This document shows positions 15,892 to 24,595 of a stretch of DNA of 64,000 bases, in pieces. A program made the translations under genes and the position numbers. The stretch's first letter is position 1. Each line of letters begins with the position of its first letter. This stretch comes from Chryseobacterium balustinum (GTDB taxonomy: Bacteria > Bacteroidota > Bacteroidia > Flavobacteriales > Weeksellaceae): contig NZ_FUZE01000001.1 of NCBI RefSeq assembly GCF_900168205.1, forward strand, positions 124,001 to 188,000, written 5' to 3'. Under the pieces are notes generated by a model that did no database searches, was not told the DNA's origin, and saw nothing but the letters and a program-made list of their open reading frames with translations.

Positions 15892-16713
15892 CTATTTTTT
15901 TTCGATAATGTATATCAAACTTGAAAATTCGTTTGAAAAAAGGGCTTTTATGTTAGAAATCGTTCCGTAGATGACTGCTTTTAGCCAAAATAGAGGTGAT
16001 TTTTTATATTTTTCGCTCAACATTGAGATGTAGTACGAATCTAAAACTAGTGGCTTGATTTTTCTCATTTTCCAATTTGGTTTTTTAGAAATAAGATTTT
16101 CCATTCCATTTTTTGAGAAATGATAAATGTGTCTCGGTACATCATAAGCTGCCCAATATTCTTTGTAATGTTTTGCATCGTAAGAAGTAGGATTCGGAAC
16201 AGCAATTATTAATAATCCTTTTTCTTTTAATTTTCTATTAAAAATTTCGAGTATCTCGTCTTGATTTTCCACATGTTCGAAAACATGCCAAAGTGTAATT
16301 GCATCTAAACTGTAATCTTCAATTGTATTGATATTATCTAAGATTGTAGCTTTTGAAATTTTATTTTGTCCAGCTTTTCGGGCATCTCCATTTGGTTCAA
16401 AACCGAAAACTTCAAAATCACTTTCTATATATTTTACAAATTCTCCGGCTCCACATCCATAATCTAATACTCTCGACCCTTTCTTTATTCTGTCTAAAAG
16501 AATTGTTTTTTTATACTGTAAATTGAAAGATTGTAAAAATTTGTAAAGCTTTTCTTTTAAACTTCCCGAATCCTGATGATGAGAAATATAATCTTCACTT
16601 TCATAATATTTAGAAATATTCGATGGAATAGGTGTGGTCTTGAAAACTCCCTTTGTCTCTGTTTCTTTTATTTCAAATATTTCCTGAGTAAGAAAATGAT
16701 CCTTTATTTTCAT
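15892..16713 (-). CDS. Class I SAM-dependent methyltransferase
   Basis: 273 residues. The seven-strand Rossmann methyltransferase core shows motif I RVLDYGCGAGEF (about 81-92), an acidic ribose contact near Glu106 (FGFEPNG), and the later ITLWHVFEHVENQDEIL and GLLIIAVPNP motifs typical of Methyltransf_11/UbiE-like enzymes. The N-terminal part (KYYESEDYISHHQ) is characteristic of a Bacteroidota methyltransferase subgroup. The substrate is unknown; small metabolites or lipid/glycan groups are possible. It lies downstream of mnmG on the same strand, separated by a parS site. Confidence 0.85.
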   Translation of the reverse strand: MKIKDHFLTQEIFEIKETETKGVFKTTPIPSNISKYYESEDYISHHQDSGSLKEKLYKFLQSFNLQYKKTILLDRIKKGSRVLDYGCGAGEFVKYIESDFEVFGFEPNGDARKAGQNKISKATILDNINTIEDYSLDAITLWHVFEHVENQDEILEIFNRKLKEKGLLIIAVPNPTSYDAKHYKEYWAAYDVPRHIYHFSKNGMENLISKKPNWKMRKIKPLVLDSYYISMLSEKYKKSPLFWLKAVIYGTISNIKALFSNEFSSLIYIIEKK

Positions 16714-16803
16714 TGAGTTATATTCTATTAAATTAAAAATTAAGATATTTTGAGTTTTGAAATAGGCTCATAAATACCTTAATTTTCGCTTTTATTTTAT
16801 AAA

Positions 16804-16819
16804 TGTTTCACGTGAAACA
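16804..16819. promoter_or_regulatory. parS partition site 1
   Basis: A perfect 16-bp palindrome TGTTTCACGTGAAACA (18 bp with flanking A/T). It is identical to the widely conserved chromosomal parS consensus bound by ParB. It lies just past the mnmG stop codon. An identical copy sits on the other side of mnmG, at 18737. Confidence 0.9.
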
Positions 16820-16827
16820 TTTTGTGT

Positions 16828-18690
16828 TTAACGTCCTAAATAGATCAGTAAAACGTTGATATCGGCTGGTGAAACACCACTGATTCTTCCAGCTTGTGCT
16901 ACCGTTTTTGGTCTCACGTTATTCATTTTTTGTTTAGCTTCTGCAGATAAACTTGATATCTTTAAATAATCAAAATCTTCAGGAATCTTTACATTTTCTA
17001 AACGATTAAGCTTTGCAACGTTTTCTTTTTCCTTTTCAATATAACCTTTATACTTGATATTTACTTCAGCCTGCTCTCTTACTTCATCATTGTATTGAGA
17101 AGAAACTTCTTTAATTGCATCAATTTCTTCTAATTTTTCTAAAGTAATGTTAGGTCTTGTAAGAAATTGAGAGGCTCTATAAGCTTGATCAACAGGATTA
17201 CTTTCTATGCTTTCAAGAATAGGGTTAATTATTTTAGGCTTTAAAGATGTTTCTCGTAAAAAGGTTTCAAGTTCCTGACTTTTAGCTATTTTCTCTGTAA
17301 CTCTTATTAATCTTTCTTCTTTTGCTAAACCTAAGTGATAAGCTTTTTCTGTCAATCTAATGTCTGCATTATCTTGTCTTAAAAGAAGTCTATATTCTGC
17401 TCTTGAGGTAAACATTCTATAAGGTTCCTCAGTACCTTTTGTAATTAAATCATCAATTAAAACACCAATATAAGCTTCGTCTCTGTTAAGGATAAATTCA
17501 TCTTTTTCGTGAACTTTATTGTGTGCATTGATACCCGCCATCAAACCTTGCCCTGCAGCTTCTTCATAGCCGGTTGTACCGTTTATCTGACCTGCAAAAT
17601 ATAAATTATCTACTAATTTTGTTTCTAAAGTATGTTTTAATTGAGTAGGGGGGAAGTAGTCATATTCAATAGCATAGCCTGGTCGGAATACTTTTACATT
17701 TTCAAATCCTGGGATATGCTTCATTGCTTTGATCTGTACATCTTCCGGAAGAGACGAGCTAAAACCGTTTACATAGATTTCCACAGTTTTCCACCCTTCT
17801 GGTTCTACGAATAGTTGATGTCTGTTTCTTTCTGCAAAACGATTAATTTTATCTTCAATACTTGGGCAATATCTTGGGCCTAAACTTTGAATTGTACCAT
17901 TGAACATTGGGCTTCTATCGAAACCTTCACGTAAAATATCATGTACCGCTTCATTGGTATAAACGATATGACAGCTTAATTGTTTGGTTAACTTAGGGCT
18001 GTCTAAATAGCTGAATTTTTGAGGATTTTGATCGCCTCTTTGTTCTTCCATTTTAGAATAATCGAGGCTTCTTCCATCTACTCTCGGTGGAGTACCGGTC
18101 TTCATTCTTCCAGCTTCAAAACCTAAAGAAACCAATTGCTCGGTAATTCCAAAAGCTCTGGGTTCACCCATTCTTCCGCCTCCTAATTGCTTATCACCAA
18201 CATGGATTAAACCATTAAGAAAAGTACCATTGGTTAAAACAACAGATTTAGATCTGATTTTAATTCCTAATGAAGTTACAACACCAACTGCTTTATTATT
18301 TTCGATTATTAAGCTTTTTACCATATCCTGAAAGAAATCAAGGTTTGGGGTATTTTCTAAAGCATAACGCCATTCTTCTGCGAAAAGCATTCTGTCATTT
18401 TGTGTTCTTGGAGACCACATTGCAGGACCTTTTGAAAGATTAAGCATCTTAAATTGAATTGCAGATTTGTCTGCAATAATTCCTGAATATCCTCCCATCG
18501 CATCGATTTCTCTTACGATCTGTCCTTTGGCAATTCCACCCATTGCAGGGTTGCAGCTCATTTGTCCAATGGTCTGCATATTCATTGTAACCAATAAAGT
18601 TTTTGAACCTAAATTGGCAGCAGCAGCAGCAGCTTCACAACCTGCGTGACCTGCACCTACTACGATTACATCATATATTTCTGAAATCAT
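16828..18690 (-). CDS. mnmG: tRNA uridine-5-carboxymethylaminomethyl modification enzyme MnmG (GidA)
   Basis: 620 residues, standard MnmG length. The FAD-binding dinucleotide motif VVGAGHAGCEAA is at the N-terminus (10-21), the GGGRMGEP and KTGTPPR motifs are near 185-205, and YFAGQINGTTGYEEAAGQG lies near 365. The helical C-terminal domain that contacts MnmE and tRNA ends in INVLLIYLGR. With MnmE it adds carboxymethylaminomethyl to wobble U34 of several tRNAs. The gene lies between two parS sites; in many bacteria gidA/mnmG is an origin neighbour. Confidence 0.97.
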   Translation of the reverse strand: MISEIYDVIVVGAGHAGCEAAAAAANLGSKTLLVTMNMQTIGQMSCNPAMGGIAKGQIVREIDAMGGYSGIIADKSAIQFKMLNLSKGPAMWSPRTQNDRMLFAEEWRYALENTPNLDFFQDMVKSLIIENNKAVGVVTSLGIKIRSKSVVLTNGTFLNGLIHVGDKQLGGGRMGEPRAFGITEQLVSLGFEAGRMKTGTPPRVDGRSLDYSKMEEQRGDQNPQKFSYLDSPKLTKQLSCHIVYTNEAVHDILREGFDRSPMFNGTIQSLGPRYCPSIEDKINRFAERNRHQLFVEPEGWKTVEIYVNGFSSSLPEDVQIKAMKHIPGFENVKVFRPGYAIEYDYFPPTQLKHTLETKLVDNLYFAGQINGTTGYEEAAGQGLMAGINAHNKVHEKDEFILNRDEAYIGVLIDDLITKGTEEPYRMFTSRAEYRLLLRQDNADIRLTEKAYHLGLAKEERLIRVTEKIAKSQELETFLRETSLKPKIINPILESIESNPVDQAYRASQFLTRPNITLEKLEEIDAIKEVSSQYNDEVREQAEVNIKYKGYIEKEKENVAKLNRLENVKIPEDFDYLKISSLSAEAKQKMNNVRPKTVAQAGRISGVSPADINVLLIYLGR

Positions 18691-18736
18691 TTTTTATTGC
18701 TTGTTTTAAGCCTTAAGTTTTAATCTTTTTTCTAAA

Positions 18737-18752
18737 TGTTTCACGTGAAACA
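18737..18752. promoter_or_regulatory. parS partition site 2
   Basis: A second perfect TGTTTCACGTGAAACA palindrome, 47 bp upstream of the mnmG start and 1,933 bp from the first copy. The position means ParB loading could also affect mnmG transcription; that is inference. Confidence 0.9.
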
Positions 18753-18796
18753 TTATTTAAATTTACAAGCTATAATCGCCTGTAAAGCGTTTCATC

Positions 18797-18876
18797 TAGC
18801 CCCGATCGCAGCGTTTTTTTGAGCTCATTTTCTTTTATAAAAGAAAATAGCTAGTGCGGAGAGCGGGAATAAGCTC
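18797..18876. repeat. Composite palindrome between ybeY and mnmG
   Basis: A perfect 22-bp palindrome, ATTTTCTTTTA joined to its complement TAAAAGAAAAT (18827-18848). Outer arms TAGCCCCGATCGCAGCG and GCGGAGAGCGGGAATAAGC pair imperfectly. This type of two-layer palindrome (CCCGAT...GAGCGGG arms) is one I recall from intergenic regions of Chryseobacterium and relatives. It may also terminate ybeY. Confidence 0.6.
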
Positions 18877-18884
18877 TAAAAAGA

Positions 18885-19292
18885 TTAATTATATTTTGCA
18901 ATATAAAAATCTTCCTTACTTCTCATTAACAATTCTTCTTCCTCAGTTTTATCTTTATATCCGCAAAGATGAAGAATGCCATGAGCTAAGACTCTTCTGA
19001 GTTCTTCTTCGTAATTTTTGGATAGAGTAGAAGCGTTGTCTAAAATGCGCTGCAAAGATACGAAAATCTCTCCGCTTATTGTTTTACCTTTTACATAGTC
19101 GAAAGTGATGATGTCTGTATAGTAATCGTGCTGTAGATAATCTTGATTGACTTTTAATAAATATTCGTCGTCACAAAAAATATAATTGATTTCTCCCAAT
19201 TTTTTGCCTTCTGAAAGAATGATGTCTTCCAGCCATGTTGTGTATTCTGTATTTACCGATTCTGGTAAATTTTCGTAAAAGAATTGTATCAT
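18885..19292 (-). CDS. ybeY: Endoribonuclease YbeY (rRNA maturation)
   Basis: 135 residues. The zinc motif region reads AHGILHLCGYKD, giving His104 and His108, but the third canonical ligand (His in GYDH) is Asp114 here. The rest (NQDYLQHDYYTDIITFDY, then GEIFVS) matches the UPF0054/YbeY family exactly. YbeY is a single-strand RNase needed for 16S rRNA 3' maturation and ribosome quality control. The change at the third ligand seems tolerable because Asp can coordinate zinc. The gene lies 5 bp from the patatin gene, so co-transcription is likely. Confidence 0.9.
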   Translation of the reverse strand: MIQFFYENLPESVNTEYTTWLEDIILSEGKKLGEINYIFCDDEYLLKVNQDYLQHDYYTDIITFDYVKGKTISGEIFVSLQRILDNASTLSKNYEEELRRVLAHGILHLCGYKDKTEEEELLMRSKEDFYIAKYN

Positions 19293-19297
19293 TTTTT

Positions 19298-21454
19298 TTA
19301 AAACCAGTGCCCTAATATAACACTGAATATGCCTTTTTGGTTATTTTTTAATGAATGACTGAAGTTTAGTTTTATTTGTCCAAACGGAGATTTATATCCT
19401 AAAGTAGCTCCTACAGAACTGTAATTTACTTTTACAGCGTCTTCAAAACTGATGTCGTCAGAAAGATTGGCGAAAGAAAAATTTCCGCTCAAAAATAAAT
19501 TTTTATAAAATTTAAATTGCAAATCATTTGAAACTAAAACTACATTATTGGTATTAAGCTGTGCAAAATAAAAGCCTGAAAAGTTTTTGAAATTGATGAT
19601 GTTCTGTTCAAAAATTCCTCCTAATCTGTATTGATAATATTCTGGAAGATTTTCACCAATGGTAATTCCTCCATAGAGATTAAGATGGTAACTTAACTGT
19701 TTTGTAATTGGTAGATTAATTCTTAAATCAGCTTTTACCTGAATGAGTCTTTTATCAACTTCAGATTTTAATAAATCAATAACTTTTCCTTCAGCGTTAA
19801 GGTAGAACCCTTTTGTAGGAAAATCTCGGTCGTTTTGTGTATCGCTTTTCAGAAACACATAAGGGTTTAGGAACCGGTTGTAGCGTTTGTTTAAACCATT
19901 GATTTCTGCTTCGAAATAATCATGGCTCATTCCTGTTCCGATTGCAAATTTATCTTTCCATACTGATTGAATGTAGACTTCATTTCGAAGCCATTCCCAT
20001 TTGTCTGTATTAATATTTAAATTGTTTTTTAAATCGAAACTCATTCCCGAAGAGTAAATACCAAAGCCAGGAATATAGCCGTTGTCTATAAAATAGTTAA
20101 AATAATATCTGGGTTTATCTCCTACAATAACATCTAAAGATAAGGTTGAATTTTTGAATAAAAGCCTTTTGGCTGAATAATTGAGCAGAAGCCCTGTTTT
20201 GAAAATTTCGTCATAATGAAGTCCTAGTTTCAGAAAATGTCTGGCATCATCTTCGGTGACATATAATTTAAGATAATTAAAATTATTTTCGGTAACAATA
20301 TCATAATTAATGAAGCGGTAGTTGTTGGTGGCAACTAACTTATCTAAACCTTTGTTTATGCTTCCATACGTTTGCAGTGAGGGAAGACGAAGACCCATTT
20401 TACCAAGGACATAGTTTTTACCGTATATTTTACCGCCATCAATCGAAATACTATCAATCTTGTATACATTAGAATATATTGGATTTACGGCCTGTCTTAA
20501 GCGGTCAAACTCCCGTTTAGGTAATTGGTCTAATATTGCTGTATATTTTAATCCTTCTACATAGCCGCTATCAAGAATTTTTTTCTTGTCGTCATAGCTT
20601 GTAGCAGTCATTCCGATAAGATTGGGTTTTATATTGATATCAGTATGTTTATACTGTCTTCTTGTATCTTTCTGAATACCAAAATCTATGACTTGATTAA
20701 GAATCGAAATAATATTATTCAAGTCTTCTCTTTTAGATAGATCCTGATTTAAATCTACTCCAATCACGATATCTATGCCCTTATCTTTTAAAGGTTTTGA
20801 AGGATAATTAACGGTCATCGCTCCGTCAATATAAATACTGTCACCAATTTTCACGGGATCCATTAATGATGGAAAGGCAGAGCTTGCCATAATAGATTGT
20901 ACCAAATCGCCACTTTCAAAAATTTTCATGTTTCCACTTTCAAGATTGGTGGCAACACACATAAATGGAATAGGAAGTTTTGAAAAATCATTAACGTTGG
21001 AAACGTTTTTAAACAACTCTTTCAAAAGATAAACATTCTTCTGTCCAGAGCTGATAGAAGAGGGGAGCGTTATTTTTCCGTTTTTTAGAGGAATAGAAAA
21101 AAGATATTTATCTACAGATTTATTGAAAAAAGAACTTTCTTTTCTTGATTTTGGATCTCTGATTAAAGAATAGAAATCTGTATCCATCACTATTTTTTCA
21201 ATCTCTTTACCAGAATATCCTGAAGCGTACAAACCTCCAACGATAGCCCCCATACTTGTGCCCGAGATATAATCTACCTTTACTCCTAAAGAATCTAATA
21301 CTTTGAGAACACCTACATGTGAAAAACCTTTCGCTCCGCCACCCGCAAGTGAAAGTCCTATTCTTGGATTTTTGGGAATTACCAAATCTTTCTTTACCTG
21401 AGATTGTATCAAAAGCATTTGAAATGCGAATAGAAAAGTGAGGAGTTTTCTCAT
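19298..21454 (-). CDS. Patatin-like phospholipase with C-terminal outer-membrane barrel
   Basis: 718 residues. A signal peptide (1-19) leads into a patatin domain with the oxyanion motif AGGGAKG (37-43), nucleophile Ser67 in GTSMG and catalytic Asp210 in DGA. A POTRA-like segment follows (about 330-410). The C-terminal ~300 residues are amphipathic beta strands ending in VILGHWF, a terminal aromatic typical of BAM-inserted barrels. This is the layout of PlpD/type Vd secretion proteins, in which a lipase is displayed through a BamA/FhaC-like barrel. It likely cleaves phospholipids at the surface or in the periplasm; the true substrate is unknown. Confidence 0.85.
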   Translation of the reverse strand: MRKLLTFLFAFQMLLIQSQVKKDLVIPKNPRIGLSLAGGGAKGFSHVGVLKVLDSLGVKVDYISGTSMGAIVGGLYASGYSGKEIEKIVMDTDFYSLIRDPKSRKESSFFNKSVDKYLFSIPLKNGKITLPSSISSGQKNVYLLKELFKNVSNVNDFSKLPIPFMCVATNLESGNMKIFESGDLVQSIMASSAFPSLMDPVKIGDSIYIDGAMTVNYPSKPLKDKGIDIVIGVDLNQDLSKREDLNNIISILNQVIDFGIQKDTRRQYKHTDINIKPNLIGMTATSYDDKKKILDSGYVEGLKYTAILDQLPKREFDRLRQAVNPIYSNVYKIDSISIDGGKIYGKNYVLGKMGLRLPSLQTYGSINKGLDKLVATNNYRFINYDIVTENNFNYLKLYVTEDDARHFLKLGLHYDEIFKTGLLLNYSAKRLLFKNSTLSLDVIVGDKPRYYFNYFIDNGYIPGFGIYSSGMSFDLKNNLNINTDKWEWLRNEVYIQSVWKDKFAIGTGMSHDYFEAEINGLNKRYNRFLNPYVFLKSDTQNDRDFPTKGFYLNAEGKVIDLLKSEVDKRLIQVKADLRINLPITKQLSYHLNLYGGITIGENLPEYYQYRLGGIFEQNIINFKNFSGFYFAQLNTNNVVLVSNDLQFKFYKNLFLSGNFSFANLSDDISFEDAVKVNYSSVGATLGYKSPFGQIKLNFSHSLKNNQKGIFSVILGHWF

Positions 21455-21456
21455 AG

Positions 21457-23904
21457 TTAATCTTTTACATAAATCCGTTTTACGCGAGGTGAAATGGAGG
21501 TTAATACTTCATAAGTTATGGTTTTGCAATAGTCTGCAAATTCTTTAAGACTTGGTTTTGCATTGAAAACAGTTACTTTATCACCTTCTTTTAAATTTGG
21601 AATATGGTCTACGTTTATCATCATCATATCCATACAAATGCTTCCTACAATAGGAGCTAAAGTTTTATTTACACCAACACTTCCGATTTGGTTTCCAATT
21701 AATCTAGGAATTCCGTCTGCGTAACCAACAGGAATAGTGGCAATTTTTGTAGGTTGATTAGGTTTAAATCTTCTGCTGTAACCTACAGATTCTCCGTTTT
21801 CTACTAAAGAAATTTGAGAAATTACCGTTTTAAAGCTTACCACAGAATGCAGTTGTTTTTGTATTTCACTATTTGGTGACTCCCCCAGCATTCCAATTCC
21901 AATTCTTACCATATCATATTGATAGTTGGTATAATTTGTAATTCCTGAGGAATTGAGGATATGGCGAATAGGAGTGTATCTTAATTTTTCAATTAAATAC
22001 GAAGAATTTTTCTCAAAAGTTTCCAGCTGATGTAAAGTAAACTCTTTCTCGGTAGGCAAATCAGAAGATGAAAGATGACTGAATATACTTTGAACTTTTA
22101 GGGTTGTTTTATTTAAAATTTCAACCAAATCATCCAATTCAAAATATTTAAAACCAAGACGATGCATACCTGTTTCCAGCTTAATATGGATAGGGTAGTT
22201 TTTATCATACCCTGATTTTTGAAGTGCCTCATAAAACAATTCCAATACACGGAAACTGTATATTTCCGGTTCCAAATTATATTGAATGAGTGTTTCATAG
22301 CTATGTTGCTCAGGATTCATCACCACGATAGGAACAGTGATCCCTTTTTTTCGAAGTTCAACCCCTTCGTCAACGAAAGCAACTCCCAAATAATCAATAT
22401 GGTGATGCTGTAAAAATTCTGAAATCTCGTAGCTACCTAATCCATAAGAATTTGCTTTTACCATTGCCATCATTTTGGTAGCAGGCTTAAGTAAAGATTT
22501 ATGGTAATTAATATTATGCAAAAGTGCATTAAGATTGATTTCTAAAACCGTATCATGCTTTCTAAGCTCAAGTACATCTTTTATTTTTTCAATCTCAAAT
22601 TTTCTTGCTCCTTTAAGAAGTATAATTTGATTTTCAATTTCTGTAAGATGTTTACTGTCAATTAATTCCTTAGTATTAATGAAAGTATGAATTTTAGCCT
22701 TAAATAAATCACTAAATTTTGATATTTCATTTCCAATAAGGAAAACAGAATCAAATTTTTGCTCATTAACCAATTCCGAAACTTCATCGTACAGCTCTTT
22801 CGAATTTGAATTAACACCGACAATATCAGTTAGAACCAAAGATTTTTTAGGCTTTTTATATTCATTCAAAAATTGAAGGGCAGTCTTAAGAGAATCTAAA
22901 TCCAGATTAAAAGAATCATTGATAACAATATTGTTTTTAATTCCTTCAATCGCTTCAAGCCTCATTTCTACAGCTTTCAAAGCATTGATTTTTTCGATGA
23001 TATTTTGATTTTCGACCCCTAATTCCTTCAAGATAGTTATCAGCGCTAAAACATTCGTCAAAGTAGCTTCATCTTTTTGATGAACTGGGAAGGAGATTTC
23101 TTCATCGAAGTATTGAAAGGTAAACTTTTCATCTTTTGAAATGCTATTTTTAAAGTAAACCTGATTAGAATCTGAAAGTCCGTAAGAAATTAATTTTTTA
23201 CTCGAATATAAATCGTTTAACTTTTTATCAACCAAAGTATTATCGCCGTTGTAAATAATGACTTCAGAATCTTTGAAAAGTTGTATTTTTTCATCAATTA
23301 ATTCATCTTCAGATTTGAAATTGGCAAGATGCGCCGTTCCGATATGAGTCAATAAACCAATTTGTGGCTGAAAAATATTTTCCAGCTTTTCCATTTCGTT
23401 GGGTTTAGAAATGCCAACTTCAAAAATGCCTAGCCTGTGAACATCATTTATTTGAAGCAAAGAAAGTGGCAAACCGACTTGGGAATTAAAACTTTTAGGA
23501 CTTTTTACGGTCGGAAACTCATTCCAAAGACATTGATATAACCATTCTTTTAAGATAGTTTTCCCATTACTCCCAGTAATTCCGATTGATTTTATGTGAC
23601 AGTTTTTGAAATGATATTTAGCTAATTTTTGAAGAAATTCTACAGAATTTTCTACAATAATCCAGGTTATATTGTCAAACTGAGAATAATGATGCTCGGA
23701 AATAATGATATTAATTCCTCTGTCAATGGCAGATTCAATAAATTTTTCTCCAGAATTTTTAGAAGTATTAATGGCAATAAACGCAGTATTTTTGGTGGAA
23801 TAAATAATTCTGCTATCAAAAGCAATGTTTTTGATTATTAATTCTCCGTCTCCAATAATTTTAGAATTGGTGATATTTGCGATTTGGTTTACTGTGTAAT
23901 TCAT
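21457..23904 (-). CDS. murF-alr: Bifunctional MurF ligase / alanine racemase
   Basis: 815 residues, a fusion. Residues 1-440 are a Mur ligase: a UDP-binding N-domain, P-loop GITGSNGKT (108-116), and a C-terminal domain ending near LLKGARKFEIEK. That half adds D-Ala-D-Ala to UDP-MurNAc-tripeptide. Residues about 450-815 are a PLP-dependent alanine racemase: LEINLNALLHNI, PLP lysine Lys483 in MVKANSYGLG, HLSSSD, and the later SICMDMMMINV around the catalytic Tyr/Cys region. One polypeptide thus both makes D-Ala and attaches the dipeptide made from it. The fusion is typical of Bacteroidota. The start codon is 40 bp from the tdk stop. Confidence 0.93.
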   Translation of the reverse strand: MNYTVNQIANITNSKIIGDGELIIKNIAFDSRIIYSTKNTAFIAINTSKNSGEKFIESAIDRGINIIISEHHYSQFDNITWIIVENSVEFLQKLAKYHFKNCHIKSIGITGSNGKTILKEWLYQCLWNEFPTVKSPKSFNSQVGLPLSLLQINDVHRLGIFEVGISKPNEMEKLENIFQPQIGLLTHIGTAHLANFKSEDELIDEKIQLFKDSEVIIYNGDNTLVDKKLNDLYSSKKLISYGLSDSNQVYFKNSISKDEKFTFQYFDEEISFPVHQKDEATLTNVLALITILKELGVENQNIIEKINALKAVEMRLEAIEGIKNNIVINDSFNLDLDSLKTALQFLNEYKKPKKSLVLTDIVGVNSNSKELYDEVSELVNEQKFDSVFLIGNEISKFSDLFKAKIHTFINTKELIDSKHLTEIENQIILLKGARKFEIEKIKDVLELRKHDTVLEINLNALLHNINYHKSLLKPATKMMAMVKANSYGLGSYEISEFLQHHHIDYLGVAFVDEGVELRKKGITVPIVVMNPEQHSYETLIQYNLEPEIYSFRVLELFYEALQKSGYDKNYPIHIKLETGMHRLGFKYFELDDLVEILNKTTLKVQSIFSHLSSSDLPTEKEFTLHQLETFEKNSSYLIEKLRYTPIRHILNSSGITNYTNYQYDMVRIGIGMLGESPNSEIQKQLHSVVSFKTVISQISLVENGESVGYSRRFKPNQPTKIATIPVGYADGIPRLIGNQIGSVGVNKTLAPIVGSICMDMMMINVDHIPNLKEGDKVTVFNAKPSLKEFADYCKTITYEVLTSISPRVKRIYVKD

Positions 23905-23944
23905 TGGTACCTCTCTCCTTTATTTTTTTAGCCGTTACGCTAAT

Positions 23945-24535
23945 TTAATTATTTTTTTTATTCAAAACTTCATCCACAAAAACTCTTCGGCTTACCGCAT
24001 CATAAGATTCTGTTTCTCCGAGTTCTACCAAATTTTTTCCTTCAGAAGTTCTCATTGAATAATTGGCTAAATTTCCTGTTCTTCTACAGATGGCGTGTAC
24101 TTTTGTAACGTATTCTGCCGTTGCCATTAAATTTGGCATCGGTCCAAACGGTCGTCCCAGAAAATCCATATCAAGACCTGCAATGACCACCCGAATTCCG
24201 CTGTTTGCCAAATGGTTGGCAACATCTACAATACTTTCGTCAAAAAACTGAGCTTCATCGATTCCCACTACATCACAATTTGACCCCAACAAAATAATTT
24301 CATCAGGGTTTTCTACCGCAGTACTGCGAATCTTGTTTTTGTTGTGTGATACGACATCTTCATCAGAATATCTTGTATCAGTTTTAGGTTTAAAAATTTC
24401 CACATTCTGCCCCGCCATTTCTGCCCTCCTCAGTCTTCGGATTAACTCTTCGGTTTTTCCGGAAAACATTGAGCCACAAATAACTTCCATCCAACCACTT
24501 TGTTTGGAATGATTAATTGTATTTTCTAAAAACAT
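23945..24535 (-). CDS. tdk: Thymidine kinase, type II
   Basis: 196 residues. The P-loop reads GSMFSGKT (21-28), the Walker-B-like motif DEAQFF is at 93-98, and the lasso/zinc region is near 145-165. The second zinc ribbon reads VHAICRRTGNLANYSMR: only one cysteine of the usual CxxC pair is retained, so the structural zinc site is probably lost or altered. It phosphorylates thymidine to dTMP in the salvage pathway. The gene opens divergently from the 24596 gene, with a 60-bp promoter gap. Confidence 0.92.
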   Translation of the reverse strand: MFLENTINHSKQSGWMEVICGSMFSGKTEELIRRLRRAEMAGQNVEIFKPKTDTRYSDEDVVSHNKNKIRSTAVENPDEIILLGSNCDVVGIDEAQFFDESIVDVANHLANSGIRVVIAGLDMDFLGRPFGPMPNLMATAEYVTKVHAICRRTGNLANYSMRTSEGKNLVELGETESYDAVSRRVFVDEVLNKKNN

Positions 24536-24595
24536 TTGTTAAATTAGCCGTAATATTTTAACATCAAAAGTAAGCAATTTTAATAAGAATCTACG

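Noticed and set aside
21457..23904. Frameshift or assembly error joining murF and alr
   Set aside because: The fusion is a known Bacteroidota arrangement; both catalytic halves are complete and in one frame.
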